A DNA stretch of 25,807 bases, taken from assembly GCA_002491945.1 (NCBI GenBank), contig DKWX01000035.1, positions 1 to 25,807 on the forward strand. Reading direction: 5' to 3'. Positions 7,870 to 15,207 of this stretch are shown here, piece by piece (the stretch's first letter is position 1; each line of letters opens with the position of its first letter). Position numbers and translations under genes: made by a program. This DNA comes from Porphyromonadaceae bacterium UBA7141. GTDB lineage: Bacteria; Bacteroidota; Bacteroidia; Bacteroidales; Muribaculaceae. The notes beneath the pieces were generated by a model, which worked only from the letters and a program-made list of their open reading frames with translations, was not told the DNA's origin and made no database searches.

Positions 7870-8140
7870 TTTAAATGTGGATAGTTAATGGGTTATTAAA
7901 TTCTGATTTTTGCATTTTCGGAGGTGTCCGGAATCCTGCGGACCCGACAGTATGCCGGGCGATGGGGAGGGGACACATTTTTACTGTTATATCAACAATT
8001 ATCCTGTAGAAACAGATTGGTCCGGAACGTTAATTTATCCTAATAGCCATGACTCTTCATGTGTCTTTTCGCTCTACCTTTAGAAGTGGCATCGCGTAAG
8101 ATGCCTGCATCTGGCCTCGGGAAAATTCCGGCCTTCTTTT
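7870..8140 (-). promoter_or_regulatory. Long structured 5' leader of pckA
   Basis: The best promoter (TTG-N19-TAATTTTG, 8177-8148) lies about 270 nt before the pckA ATG, and no gene occupies the gap. Complementary segments within it: GGCC (8113-8116) with the last four bases of CCGGCC (8128-8133); GGCATC (8088-8093) with GATGCC (8100-8105); CATGA (8048-8052) with TCATG (8057-8061); GTGTCC (7924-7929) with GGACAC (7971-7976), enclosing GTCCG/CGGAC and CCCG/CGGG hairpins. On the minus strand the segment next to GATGCC can also pair as GATG-CAGG-CATC, so alternative folds exist. I recognise no known riboswitch class. Confidence 0.4.
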
Positions 8141-8147
8141 TCTACTG

Positions 8148-8177
8148 CAAAATTAGCAAAAAAAATCTGATTGTCAA
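8148..8177 (-). promoter_or_regulatory. Promoter of pckA
   Basis: On the minus strand TTG (8177-8175), 19 nt, then TAATTTTG (8155-8148) fits the Bacteroidota -33/-7 pattern. The start of transcription is predicted near 8141-8144. It lies just beyond the end of birA. Confidence 0.6.
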
Positions 8178-8216
8178 TATGCCCGAAGGGCAAAAGATGT
8201 TGTGCAGCACGTTTTT

Positions 8217-9107
8217 TTAATCTTTTTTGCAGTTGGCGGGGAGTATGAAACTCACCTCTTTGAAGAGATAGCGGCGGGGAGTCTCGCCGGGGGTGTCGTC
8301 CGTCGGTTCGGGGAGCAGTGTCAGGGTGCCGTCGGGGTCTACATCGGTTATCCGGGCCATGATGCGCTCGGAGGCGAGATGGTCGTAGAACGGGTGGGGC
8401 GCTCCGTCGTTGAGATAGAGGTGCTGCATGAAGGTGTCGTGCAGGCGCAGCCGTCCGAGGGCGGTGCGTGTCAGTGCGGTCAGGCGGATGATGTATTGCT
8501 GCAGCCGTTGCGCCAAGGGCTCGATTTCTATCTCCGGAGTCCCGTCGGGCAGCAGCGATAACATCGACACCGGATTCGGGGCGTCGCTGCGAAAATGCAG
8601 CTGGTTGACGTTAAGCCCGGCGCTCAGGATGCTTCGCGCGATCAGCCCCCCGCATATCGAATGGTCGATAAGGATGCCGCATATCTTTCTGTGGCCTGCA
8701 TAGATGTCGTTGGGCCACTTCACCGTAGTCTTTATGCCATATTCCCGCAGCAGCCCCACTATGGCGAGTGCCATCGCTTCCGACAGGGCGAACTGTTGAG
8801 CGGGGTGCAGCCAGTCGGGGGCGGCTGCCATGCTAAAAGTGAGGTTGCGGTAGTCTTCCGACTCCCAGCTGTTGCCGCGTTGGCCTCGTCCGCGTGTCTG
8901 GCGGCGTGCCGCCACCATCGTGTAGGGGGGGATGTCGCTGTATTCTTCGGTTTCCTTGAGTAGCGTATGGGTGGATTCGGCTTCATCAAGCCATATGATC
9001 CGGGGCGGAGGCAACTGCTCCACCGGAGCGATATGCTCCGTTGCCGGGACGAGTGGGTCTTCAGGCTTGAGGAACAGTTGGTCGAAGGGGATGAAATGAT
9101 GTTCCAT
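8217..9107 (-). CDS. birA: Biotin-[acetyl-CoA-carboxylase] ligase
   Basis: Class I biotin protein ligase: it activates biotin with ATP and attaches it to a lysine of biotin carboxyl carrier proteins. The 296-aa protein has no N-terminal DNA-binding wHTH, so it is not a BirA repressor. The catalytic core starts near residue 37: WLDEAESTHTLLKE, the biotinyl-AMP loop TRGRGQRGNSW (71-81), KWPNDIYAGHRKICGILID (130-148, with the catalytic-type Lys141), and SAGLNVNQ. A small SH3-like C-terminal domain follows (about 245-290). Residues 1-36 are a Pro-rich extension with no motif; there is no later in-frame Met before the core, so the start is kept. It lies 36 bp downstream of tsaE and probably shares its transcript. 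Confidence 0.94.
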   Translation of the reverse strand: MEHHFIPFDQLFLKPEDPLVPATEHIAPVEQLPPPRIIWLDEAESTHTLLKETEEYSDIPPYTMVAARRQTRGRGQRGNSWESEDYRNLTFSMAAAPDWLHPAQQFALSEAMALAIVGLLREYGIKTTVKWPNDIYAGHRKICGILIDHSICGGLIARSILSAGLNVNQLHFRSDAPNPVSMLSLLPDGTPEIEIEPLAQRLQQYIIRLTALTRTALGRLRLHDTFMQHLYLNDGAPHPFYDHLASERIMARITDVDPDGTLTLLPEPTDDTPGETPRRYLFKEVSFILPANCKKD

Positions 9108-9143
9108 ATTTGCGTCAATCCGGAGGGAGGTGAAAAAGAAGTG

Positions 9144-9542
9144 TCACTCTCCTTTGGAGATGCGCACCCGCACTGCATCATCGGGGATGAACCCGGCGAT
9201 ACGGTCGGCCCATTCCACAAAGCAGAGTGCGCCCGAATAGAAATAGTCTTCAATGCCCATATCCTCAGCCTCAGCCGGGTTCCCGATGCGATAGCAGTCG
9301 AAGTGGTAGATCAGTTCGGCTGTCGTGTCGGAACGATATTCGTTGATGATGGCGAAAGTGGGAGAGGAGATGTCGTCGGTCACGCCGAGCTGTCGGCATA
9401 CTTCGGCTATGAAGGTGGTCTTTCCCCCTCCCATCGGAGCTTCGAAGAGGAAAACGGTAGACTCGCCCATGTCCCTGATAAAATCCTCAGCCTTGGCGGG
9501 CAGGTCGGCCAGAGAGGGGATATTGATTTCAATAGTCTTCAT
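9144..9542 (-). CDS. tsaE: tRNA threonylcarbamoyladenosine biosynthesis ATPase TsaE
   Basis: P-loop ATPase that works with TsaB and TsaD to complete t6A37 in ANN-decoding tRNAs. 132 aa. Family features: the Walker A region APMGGGKTTF (35-44; K41, T42), SPTFAIINEY (60-69), HFDCYRI with D82 in the Walker B-like position, and CFVEWADRI with E110-W111. The first Gly of the canonical GxxGxGK(T) loop is Ala35, a mild departure that probably does not abolish nucleotide binding. It is slightly shorter than the E. coli protein but covers the complete fold. It lies 120 bp downstream of lpxB and 36 bp upstream of birA. The ATG follows a T/A-rich leader containing part of the repeated sequence noted at 9550-9577. 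Confidence 0.94.
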   Translation of the reverse strand: MKTIEINIPSLADLPAKAEDFIRDMGESTVFLFEAPMGGGKTTFIAEVCRQLGVTDDISSPTFAIINEYRSDTTAELIYHFDCYRIGNPAEAEDMGIEDYFYSGALCFVEWADRIAGFIPDDAVRVRISKGE

Positions 9543-9549
9543 AAGATTC

Positions 9550-9577
9550 TAAATTTGAATGCATAAATAACACTTAC
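9550..9577. repeat. Split copy of the TAAATTTGAACACTTAC repeat
   Basis: TAAATTTGAA (9550-9559) and AACACTTAC (9569-9577) are the two halves of the 17-bp sequence found intact at 9-25, here separated by 9 bp. It lies directly upstream of tsaE, whose ATG begins at 9542. The half matches are short, so relatedness is tentative. Confidence 0.3.
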
Positions 9578-9662
9578 CTATATCCGGGGTCAATCATTGC
9601 CGGCATGTATTCCTGCTGCTGAAGGCGCACTGTCGTTGCCGGTCGTGCCGGCAGATGGATTG

Positions 9663-10793
9663 TCAGTCATTGCTGAAAATCATTTCGGCCGCATATCTCG
9701 GAGCCACACTCGTGCCCAGCCGGCGGCGCATCAGTCGGTAACCGTTGATCTGCCATTCACGTCGCGGGCTCGGCTGGAGGAGCGGTGCGAGTTCGCGGAT
9801 GATGTTGTGCACCGTGCACTTGTGCACCAGCAGTTCAGGCACAATCGAATTGCCCACGATCAGATTCGGCAGCGACACATACTTCACCTTCAGCAGCTTC
9901 TCCATCACCTTATAGCTCCATTTCCGGCCATTTGCGCGGTAGCACACCACCTGCGGCGTCCCGACGAGAGCCGTTTCGAGAGTGGCTGTGCCCGAAGTGA
10001 CCAGAGCGGCCGTAGAATATTTTATAAGAGTCGGAGTCGCGCCGAATGCCACTTTCAGCCCCGGATCCTGAGCCACCTCCCGGTAGAAGATCTCAGGTAT
10101 GGCCGGAGCGGCGGCCACTACATACTGAAACTCCGGATAATGCTTTGCCGCCTCAATCATTAGCGGGAGATTATTGCGTATCTCGCCGCGGCGCGATCCG
10201 GGCACGAGGGCAATCATGGGGCGGGGGTCGGAGATCCCCTGCCGCTCAAGGAAGTGCTTCAGCGGGGCGATATGCCCCATGGCATAATCGATTTCCTCCA
10301 CCGATGGATTTCCTACATATGTCACATGGTCGTAGCCCCGGCGTCGGTAGAAGTCGACTTCAAACGGGAGTATGGAATAGATATTGCTCACATATCGGCG
10401 TATCGAGCGGAGACGCCACTCTTTCCAGGCCCAAATCTTCGGCGAGATATAATAATCCACTCTGAAACCGTGGCGCGAGGCAAAGCGGGCGAGTTTGAGG
10501 TTAAATCCCGGGAAATCCACAAGTATCAGCACATCAGGACGGTACTCAATTAGCAGCTCCCTGGCGCGGCGCAGATTGCGGAATATCGACGGGAGCCGGC
10601 GTATCACCTCGCTGAACCCCATCACGTTCAGATTATCGTAATGCAGGTCGGGAGCCACGCCGGCGCGTGCAGCCATGAGGTCGCCGCCGAAGAAGCGGAA
10701 ATCGGCCGCGGCATCATTTTTCTTAAGTTCATCAATGAGTCGCGAGGCGTGGAGATCGCCCGAGGCCTCGCCGGCAATTAGCATGTACTTCAT
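9663..10793 (-). CDS. lpxB: Lipid-A-disaccharide synthase
   Basis: GT19 glycosyltransferase of the Raetz pathway: it joins UDP-2,3-diacylglucosamine and lipid X to make the lipid A disaccharide at the inner face of the inner membrane. 376 aa, normal length. Motifs: GEASGDLHASRL (8-19), FFGGDLMAARAG (34-45), VMGFSEVI (57-64), DFPGFN (93-98), YYISPKIWAWKEWR (114-127), YVGNP (159-163), the donor-site VPGSRRGEI (197-205), and TSGTATLETALVGTP (266-280). The Met at 10793 directly starts the first beta-strand (MKYMLIAGEASG). A promoter about 100 nt upstream is followed by a hairpin. It may be cotranscribed with tsaE and birA. The gene shows that the organism makes lipid A. Confidence 0.96.
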   Translation of the reverse strand: MKYMLIAGEASGDLHASRLIDELKKNDAAADFRFFGGDLMAARAGVAPDLHYDNLNVMGFSEVIRRLPSIFRNLRRARELLIEYRPDVLILVDFPGFNLKLARFASRHGFRVDYYISPKIWAWKEWRLRSIRRYVSNIYSILPFEVDFYRRRGYDHVTYVGNPSVEEIDYAMGHIAPLKHFLERQGISDPRPMIALVPGSRRGEIRNNLPLMIEAAKHYPEFQYVVAAAPAIPEIFYREVAQDPGLKVAFGATPTLIKYSTAALVTSGTATLETALVGTPQVVCYRANGRKWSYKVMEKLLKVKYVSLPNLIVGNSIVPELLVHKCTVHNIIRELAPLLQPSPRREWQINGYRLMRRRLGTSVAPRYAAEMIFSND

Positions 10794-10866
10794 TTCCTAT
10801 AATAACGTATGGCTGAAAAGCGTTATTACACAGTAAGGCGCACGCATCAATTCCGGCGCACGTCAT

Positions 10867-10884
10867 GAATCCGCCTACGGATTC
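10867..10884 (-). promoter_or_regulatory. Hairpin at the 5' end of the lpxB leader
   Basis: GAATCCG (10867-10873), a four-base loop, and CGGATTC (10878-10884) form a perfect 7-bp stem. Given the promoter at 10890, it would be the first structure in the lpxB mRNA and could protect its 5' end. A second stem, AATAACG (10801-10807) with CGTTATT (10821-10827), lies just before the ATG. Confidence 0.45.
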
Positions 10885-10889
10885 TGATG

Positions 10890-10923
10890 CAAATATAGCA
10901 AATAATCCTGAATATTCCGCAAA
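10890..10923 (-). promoter_or_regulatory. Promoter of lpxB
   Basis: TATATTTG (10897-10890, minus strand) is a perfect -7 element. TTTG at 10923-10920 lies 22 nt upstream, slightly longer than the usual spacing. It directly abuts the start codon of the divergent beta-helix gene, so the two genes share a very compact control region. Confidence 0.55.
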
Positions 10924-12333
10924 ATGCGATACCTTCTATTGGCCATATTGGCAATGCTTGTCTCAGTGATGGTGCAATCCTGCATTTCCGACGATTTCAC
11001 CACATCATCGTCGGTCAGACTGCGTTTCTCTACCGATACAGTGAGTTTCGATACCGTATTCACCGACCTTGGCACGCCTACGGCCCGCCTGCGGGTGTTC
11101 AATCCCGACAAGAAAGGGGTCAACATCTCGTCAATCAGTTTCGGCTCAGGTGCCGACTCCCGGTTTTCGATGAATGTGGATGGCGTGAGCGGTTCCTCTT
11201 TCCATGACGTGGAGATACGCGGGGGTGACTCGATATTTATCTTCATAGAGTGTTATATCCCGGAGAATCAGGATGCAAGGCCGTTCAAAGTGGAGGATCT
11301 GATCCTTTTCAATACCAACGGCACCGAACAGAAGGTGGTAGTGGAGGCATTCGGCCAGAATGTGACGCGCCTGCGCAATGTGGAGGTCACTTCCGACATG
11401 ACTCTCACCGCCGCCCGCCCCTACGTGATATTCGACTCCCTTACGGTGCGCCCCGGTGCCACGCTGTGTGTGGACCCGGGGGCACAGCTGCTGTTCCACG
11501 ACAAAGCGTCGCTCGTGGTGGAGGGAAGACTGGAGGCTATAGGAGAACCTGGCAAACTGATTGCCATGCGCGGCGACCGACTCGACAATGTGCTCCCCGA
11601 TGTGGGCTATGACATAATGGCCGGGCAATGGAAGGGTGTGCGGATCGCGGCCGGCTCGTTTGATAACCGCATGGAATACTGCGATATGCGCAGCACCACC
11701 GATGGACTTCGCATCGACTCCACGGCCGACGTCAGCCGCCGGAAACTCACACTCGTCAACTCCTGGCTCCACAATTCGCAGAGCACCGTGCTCGAATCGC
11801 GTTATGCCCGGGTGGATGCCTACGGCTGCATATTCTCCGAAGCGGCCGATGCCGTGGTGAGCCTGCACGGCGGAGTGCACCGCTTCTCGCAGTGCACCAT
11901 GGCCAACTATTATCTTTTCAGTGTGATTTCATCGCCGATTCTCTCACTCTACCATCTGTTCGGGCATGAGGTCAACGACCTCAACCCCAATCCCGTGATG
12001 AGCGCCAGCTTCGACAACGGCATTATCTACGGTCTCGCCTCCGACATCAACGAGGGCGATCTCACCGGTTCCGACGTATATCTGCGATATATGCTGATGA
12101 AAGCCACCGGCACCGATGATGCCAACTTCCTTCACTGCCTCTGGGGCGACGACCCGCTCTTCGAGACAGTGCGCGAGGATTACTACTTCAACTACCGTCT
12201 GAAAGCCGATTCACCGGCCATAGGAGCCGGCGACCCCACACTCGTGGCACCCGAGACCGTCACCGACATCGACGGCCACCGCCGCGCCACGCCCCCCGCC
12301 CTCGGCGCCTATGCCTGCAAGGGCGCCGAATAG
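10924..12333 (+). CDS. Right-handed beta-helix lipoprotein
   Basis: 469-aa lipoprotein: a hydrophobic signal of 19 residues and lipobox VQSC with the acylated Cys at 20. The N-terminal domain (about 30-150) looks like an Ig/ASPM-type beta-sandwich (VSFDTVFTDLGTPTARLRVFN is typical), probably forming a stalk. From about residue 165 it turns into short beta-strand rungs with G/N/D turns (RPGATLCVDPGAQLLFHDKASL, then VEGRLEAIGEPGKLIAMRGDR), a right-handed parallel beta-helix of the kind seen in carbohydrate-active or adhesive surface proteins. It closes with SPAIGAGDPT and DIDGHRRATPPALGAYACKG, a common cap in Bacteroidota beta-helix proteins. No catalytic lyase residues can be assigned. It is the only plus-strand gene, divergent from lpxB, and ends 4 bp before a minus-strand remnant. 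Confidence 0.85.
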   Translation: MRYLLLAILAMLVSVMVQSCISDDFTTSSSVRLRFSTDTVSFDTVFTDLGTPTARLRVFNPDKKGVNISSISFGSGADSRFSMNVDGVSGSSFHDVEIRGGDSIFIFIECYIPENQDARPFKVEDLILFNTNGTEQKVVVEAFGQNVTRLRNVEVTSDMTLTAARPYVIFDSLTVRPGATLCVDPGAQLLFHDKASLVVEGRLEAIGEPGKLIAMRGDRLDNVLPDVGYDIMAGQWKGVRIAAGSFDNRMEYCDMRSTTDGLRIDSTADVSRRKLTLVNSWLHNSQSTVLESRYARVDAYGCIFSEAADAVVSLHGGVHRFSQCTMANYYLFSVISSPILSLYHLFGHEVNDLNPNPVMSASFDNGIIYGLASDINEGDLTGSDVYLRYMLMKATGTDDANFLHCLWGDDPLFETVREDYYFNYRLKADSPAIGAGDPTLVAPETVTDIDGHRRATPPALGAYACKGAE

Positions 12334-12337
12334 CGGG

Positions 12338-12670
12338 TTACATCATGGGCATGCGGTTGTCGATCTGATACTCGCTATTCTTGCGGATTGTCCAGGAAAA
12401 GAGGGTAAACGGCTTCAGACATTCCCCTTTGAAGCGCTGATGCAGACTGCTTTTATAGCCGGAAGTGGAATTGATTGTCTCCAGACTTCTCACGCCTCCG
12501 CAATAATCCATTCCCGCCATTACGGTGATATGCCGGTCAGGCTGCCATATTCCCACTATCGAGGCATGTCGGGAGTGAGGTTCCGGGTATAGCCTATGGC
12601 CGAGTATTCGTGGTCGGTCCATCCGCATCGCGCCTGGATTATGACTTCGCCGAAGATTGTGCACGGATAC
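12338..12670 (-). pseudogene. Decayed fragment, possibly from an outer-membrane beta-barrel gene
   Basis: The minus strand carries two adjoining coding-like pieces in different frames. The first (about 12670-12559) reads IFGEVIIQARCGWTDHEYS, then AIGYTRNLTPDMPR, and hits a stop at 12558-12556. The second continues from about 12560 as SIVGIWQPDRHITVMAGMDY and later KPFTLFSWTIRKNSEYQIDN to a stop at 12338. Together they alternate polar and hydrophobic residues like the C-terminal strands of an outer-membrane barrel. No credible start or N-terminus is present. A single frame change near 12560 would join them. I cannot name the parent family, and a chance frame is not excluded. Confidence 0.35.
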
Positions 12671-12755
12671 CCGTCACAAGAAATTCATCAACAACAGGCC
12701 GTCGATTTCCGGAGCATGGTTCGTGTCACTCAATCTGAGGGCAGGTGGGATGGAG

Positions 12756-12773
12756 TTTGAACACTTACTTATC
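12756..12773. repeat. 18-bp repeat, copy 2
   Basis: TTTGAACACTTACTTATC is identical to positions 13-30. Such a long exact match is unlikely by chance in a window of this size. It lies at the upstream border of the decayed beta-barrel-like fragment. Confidence 0.55.
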
Positions 12774-12812
12774 GGAAATGATTGCGGGTTTGTAGTCGTG
12801 ACCCCATATAAT

Positions 12813-12850
12813 TATCCCCGGATGCTCGGGATAAATTGCATCCGGGGATA
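12813..12850 (-). terminator. 13-bp perfect hairpin after the YD-like exported protein
   Basis: TATCCCCGGATGC (12813-12825) and GCATCCGGGGATA (12838-12850) form a perfect 13-bp GC-rich stem with a 12-nt loop, 28 nt past the stop codon of the gene at 12879-13490. There is no U-run after it on the minus strand, so it may work as a 3'-end stabiliser or weak terminator. Apart from this stem and the decayed fragment, I see nothing else in 12334-12878. Confidence 0.6.
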
Positions 12851-12878
12851 TCGGGAATGGAGATTGTGGATGAAGATA

Positions 12879-13490
12879 TCAGTAGTAGGTTATGGTGCGT
12901 GTCTCGGTATAGGTGGGGATGTCCATCTTCACGTTGGCGATGTCGGGGAAAATCATCTTGAGGTCGCGTTTCACCCAGTTGCCGTGGGAGTCGTATTCTA
13001 CATTGGAATACTCAAGGTTGAGGGGGGGCATTCCGCCGGGGAGCATGTCTGCGAGAGCCGGATCCTTAAGCTGTGGAGTGAGGGTTGAATATTCCAGTTT
13101 GCCGTCGCGGTATTCATTGGTAGTGGTGATTGTCATGGCCATCGGTTTGTCAATCTCCATTACATATCGCGAGCATCGGTTGTCGGCTGAATACTCCACC
13201 ATTACAGTGCCATTGAAATTCGGGTCGTCGATCTTTACCGACACCGGATAACCGGCCTCATTGTATCGGCAGGATTCATTCTCCAGCTGACCGTTGGGCT
13301 TGAAGCGCATGTCAACAGTTTCGACAGTTGAGGCGGAGGCTTCGTCGGATGGAGAAGTCTTCAGAACCTCCTTGACAGGGCCATTCAGGCCGAACATGGC
13401 CGGACCATGGAATGAGCGTTCCTCTGCCTGAGCCATAGAGATGCAGCCGACTGAAAGTAAGGCCGCCGCCATTATCTTAAAGTGTGCCAT
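12879..13490 (-). CDS. Exported hypothetical protein with YD-like repeats
   Basis: 203-aa protein with a signal peptide (basic start, hydrophobic 7-20, likely cut after AQA at 22). The mature part resembles short YD/RHS-like beta-hairpin units: MRFKPNGQLENESCRYNEAG, VMVEYSADNRCSRYVME, TTNEYRDGKLEYSTL and VEYDSHGNWVKRDLK. Such aromatic-x-x-(D/N)-G-(N/Q/K)-hydrophobic strands are frequent in secreted Bacteroidota proteins of unknown role. Two Cys in the mature part (near residues 74 and 105) might form a disulfide. There is no catalytic motif. Neighbours are a decayed fragment downstream and an AT-rich foldback upstream, so its context says little. No clear TAnnTTTG promoter is visible. Function unknown. 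Confidence 0.75.
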   Translation of the reverse strand: MAHFKIMAAALLSVGCISMAQAEERSFHGPAMFGLNGPVKEVLKTSPSDEASASTVETVDMRFKPNGQLENESCRYNEAGYPVSVKIDDPNFNGTVMVEYSADNRCSRYVMEIDKPMAMTITTTNEYRDGKLEYSTLTPQLKDPALADMLPGGMPPLNLEYSNVEYDSHGNWVKRDLKMIFPDIANVKMDIPTYTETRTITYY

Positions 13491-13546
13491 ATGTATTGAT
13501 GTTTTGGTGTTGTCGTATTAATGGTATGTGTTGAGATACCGTTATA

Positions 13547-13716
13547 TAAGTAGCCAGCTAAGAATAAACGGATATTTGTTTAAGAATTTCACATGAGAAA
13601 GTTTGTTTAGTGCGATTCTACAAAGATATTTCAGGTGAAAATCTTTTAGTCGCATCCTCATCAACTTTGTTAATAAGTTCAAAAACAAACAACGACATAT
13701 TCTTAGCGGCTACTTA
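13547..13716. repeat. Imperfect palindrome of about 170 bp
   Basis: The outer arms are 13547-13566 (TAAGTAGCC-A-GCTAAGAATA) and 13698-13716 (its reverse complement lacking the bulged A at 13556): 19 paired bases. The exact centre, TTTCA-GG-TGAAA (13629-13640), is also self-complementary, and beside it TGCGATTCTACAAAGAT can pair imperfectly with ATCTTTTAGTCGCA. The whole segment can therefore fold end to end. It begins 9 bp after the stop of the AT-rich lipoprotein. No target-site duplication or transposase was found. Confidence 0.6.
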
Positions 13717-13724
13717 AAGATATG

Positions 13725-14753
13725 TTATTTGACACTTACACTTCCATCGATTTCTCTCCATAAAAGGACACTTGCCGGAGCGACATGCAATGATGTAATT
13801 AATTGTGACTTGACAGCATCATCAACGGACGTCTGTTCTTCTACGAGATTGCAATATTCGCAGCAGAGTACATCAATTTCATCAATTGCCTGTTGGTAGG
13901 GTTTATAGGCAACATTCTGAAGACCCTGTTTATATAGCCTAAGAACGTTACTCATATACATAGGCATTACGTATGGTGGAATAAAGAAACCGGGGGGTGT
14001 TTCCCCTTTATAATAGTAATTAATATTTGAATAGATGTGCTTGCTATAATCACTTTTGAAAATAGCTAAATCATCGTCATTAAATACTTGATTGATTGCA
14101 GTAGTTGGAATGGGTTTATTTTGTAAATTAATGTATTCTCGAACTACTGCGTTATGAAATGATGCCATTCTGATCGGATCAGAACTTTGAGGCCTTGCGC
14201 TCGTTTTGCGATAAGTCCTCGTGAAGTTGTTTTGGTCTGTCAAATAAGAGTTGCTGTTTAAATAAGTTTTAGCCACAGCTCCTTCAAGAAACATATATCC
14301 GATTTCGGGATTTGAAGGCAGACCAAATGAAGATGTTATTGATAACTGTATATATGCAGCTAATGAATACAAAGCTCCATAGATGCCTGCATAGAGTAGC
14401 CCATTAGCTAGATTACCATTGCTTTTGTTTGCATAGTAGCCATAGTTAAATCCATTAGCCATTCCATAAGCATCTGCCCAAAGTATAATCACTTGGTTTA
14501 AGACATCAATGGCGCTTTGAGGTTGAGCCGTAGATATGTTAGGGAATTCCTTGGCAAGACTGTCATTTAGTGCTGCCATTTTTTGAAGTGAGATAATCTC
14601 ACCGTCCGATAGTCCATGCCACTCATCGGGGAGTGTTACAGAGCTATTTGCTATTTCTGGCTCATCAGGAATAGCATCATTCCATCCAGAACATGCGGTG
14701 AACAGCATGAATACTGTTAGGAATAATAGGTTGATAATTTTAAACTTGCTCAT
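13725..14753 (-). CDS. AT-rich orphan lipoprotein of unknown function
   Basis: 342-aa lipoprotein: hydrophobic signal (INLLFLTVFMLF) and lipobox FTAC, acylated Cys at 21. The mature protein is mostly helical-looking, with a central Gly/Ala/Tyr-rich stretch (about 95-145; GFNYGYYANKSNGNLANGLL) that may be a hairpin of weakly hydrophobic helices, and several Tyr-rich segments (HIYSNINYYYKGETPPGFFI). A CCEYC motif near residue 301 holds the only Cys after the lipobox. I recognise no family. The gene is much richer in A/T than its neighbours, and its own promoter and flanking palindrome also lie in AT-rich DNA, which suggests recent acquisition. No partner genes (immunity, secretion or SusCD) are beside it. 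Confidence 0.8.
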   Translation of the reverse strand: MSKFKIINLLFLTVFMLFTACSGWNDAIPDEPEIANSSVTLPDEWHGLSDGEIISLQKMAALNDSLAKEFPNISTAQPQSAIDVLNQVIILWADAYGMANGFNYGYYANKSNGNLANGLLYAGIYGALYSLAAYIQLSITSSFGLPSNPEIGYMFLEGAVAKTYLNSNSYLTDQNNFTRTYRKTSARPQSSDPIRMASFHNAVVREYINLQNKPIPTTAINQVFNDDDLAIFKSDYSKHIYSNINYYYKGETPPGFFIPPYVMPMYMSNVLRLYKQGLQNVAYKPYQQAIDEIDVLCCEYCNLVEEQTSVDDAVKSQLITSLHVAPASVLLWREIDGSVSVK

Positions 14754-14778
14754 AATGTTATGTTTTATGATTCGATTG

Positions 14779-14810
14779 CAAATGTAAATAATTATTTTAG
14801 ATTTTTCAAA
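14779..14810 (-). promoter_or_regulatory. Promoter of the AT-rich lipoprotein
   Basis: TTTG (14810-14807), 20 nt, TACATTTG (14786-14779) on the minus strand is a full match to the Bacteroidota promoter pattern. The -7 box is 25 nt before the ATG at 14753, giving a very short leader. Confidence 0.75.
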
Positions 14811-15142
14811 TGAATAATATACTTATTAATATATGTCTATTTTACAATAAGAACGGCAAAAATGGCTATGCTTGGCGGTAATTGTGTAAAAAACAAGCTT
14901 TATGCTTCTATTTGGGAGATGCCAATTTGTGATTAGTGTGGTTGAGGTGTCAGTTTTAAAATTATAATCGGTCGTAATTTCAAAATAAATTCATCCAGAT
15001 AATCAACAAAGTTTTAATCCTACTCCAACTATAAATTGTAGTTGTTATATTCCTTTAATATTGAAGTGGATATCTGGTAGTATGATATAACAATACATAT
15101 TGTACGTGTAAAGCATGTCTTGTTAGGTGTATTTGAATGTAG
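14811..15142. other. AT-rich intergenic stretch without a gene
   Basis: No credible coding frame on either strand between the lipoprotein promoter and the GH31 terminator. The only structure I see is a small 6-bp hairpin, CAACTA (15026-15031) with TAGTTG (15039-15044). The composition matches the adjacent AT-rich lipoprotein, so this is probably part of the same atypical block. Confidence 0.6.
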
Positions 15143-15184
15143 ATAAAAAGAAGGTCAGCGCCGCCGCGTAGGGGCACTGACCTT
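15143..15184 (-). terminator. Rho-independent terminator of the GH31 gene
   Basis: On the minus strand AAGGTCAG pairs with CTGACCTT (15151-15158 and 15177-15184), extended inside by GCC/GGC, and is followed by CTTTTTATC. It lies 24 nt after the GH31 stop codon. Confidence 0.88.
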
Positions 15185-15207
15185 ATGGGTATTGTGGGAG
15201 GGGATTA

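Noticed and set aside
8179..8196. GCCC-TTC-GGGC style hairpin after birA as a terminator
   Set aside because: The stem is only four or five pairs with a tight loop and no U-run follows in the birA direction.
9590..9670. 26-aa frame overlapping the lpxB stop (MTDNPSAGTTGND...)
   Set aside because: Very short and low-complexity, with no sign of conservation available; more likely the spacer between lpxB and tsaE.
12657..13088. 143-aa plus-strand frame across the repeat and the YD-like gene
   Set aside because: Its second half is antisense to a signal-peptide-bearing gene and its first half crosses a large hairpin; no domain is recognisable.
13511..13520. TAATACGACA on the minus strand, resembling the start of a T7 promoter
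   Set aside because: Only the first nine bases match; the rest of the T7 consensus is absent and no phage polymerase is present.
13547..13716. attC (integron cassette) interpretation of the large palindrome
   Set aside because: The bulged base is suggestive, but no GTTRRRY / RYYYAAC core sites are present at the ends and no integrase of IntI type is in the window. XerD is a housekeeping recombinase.
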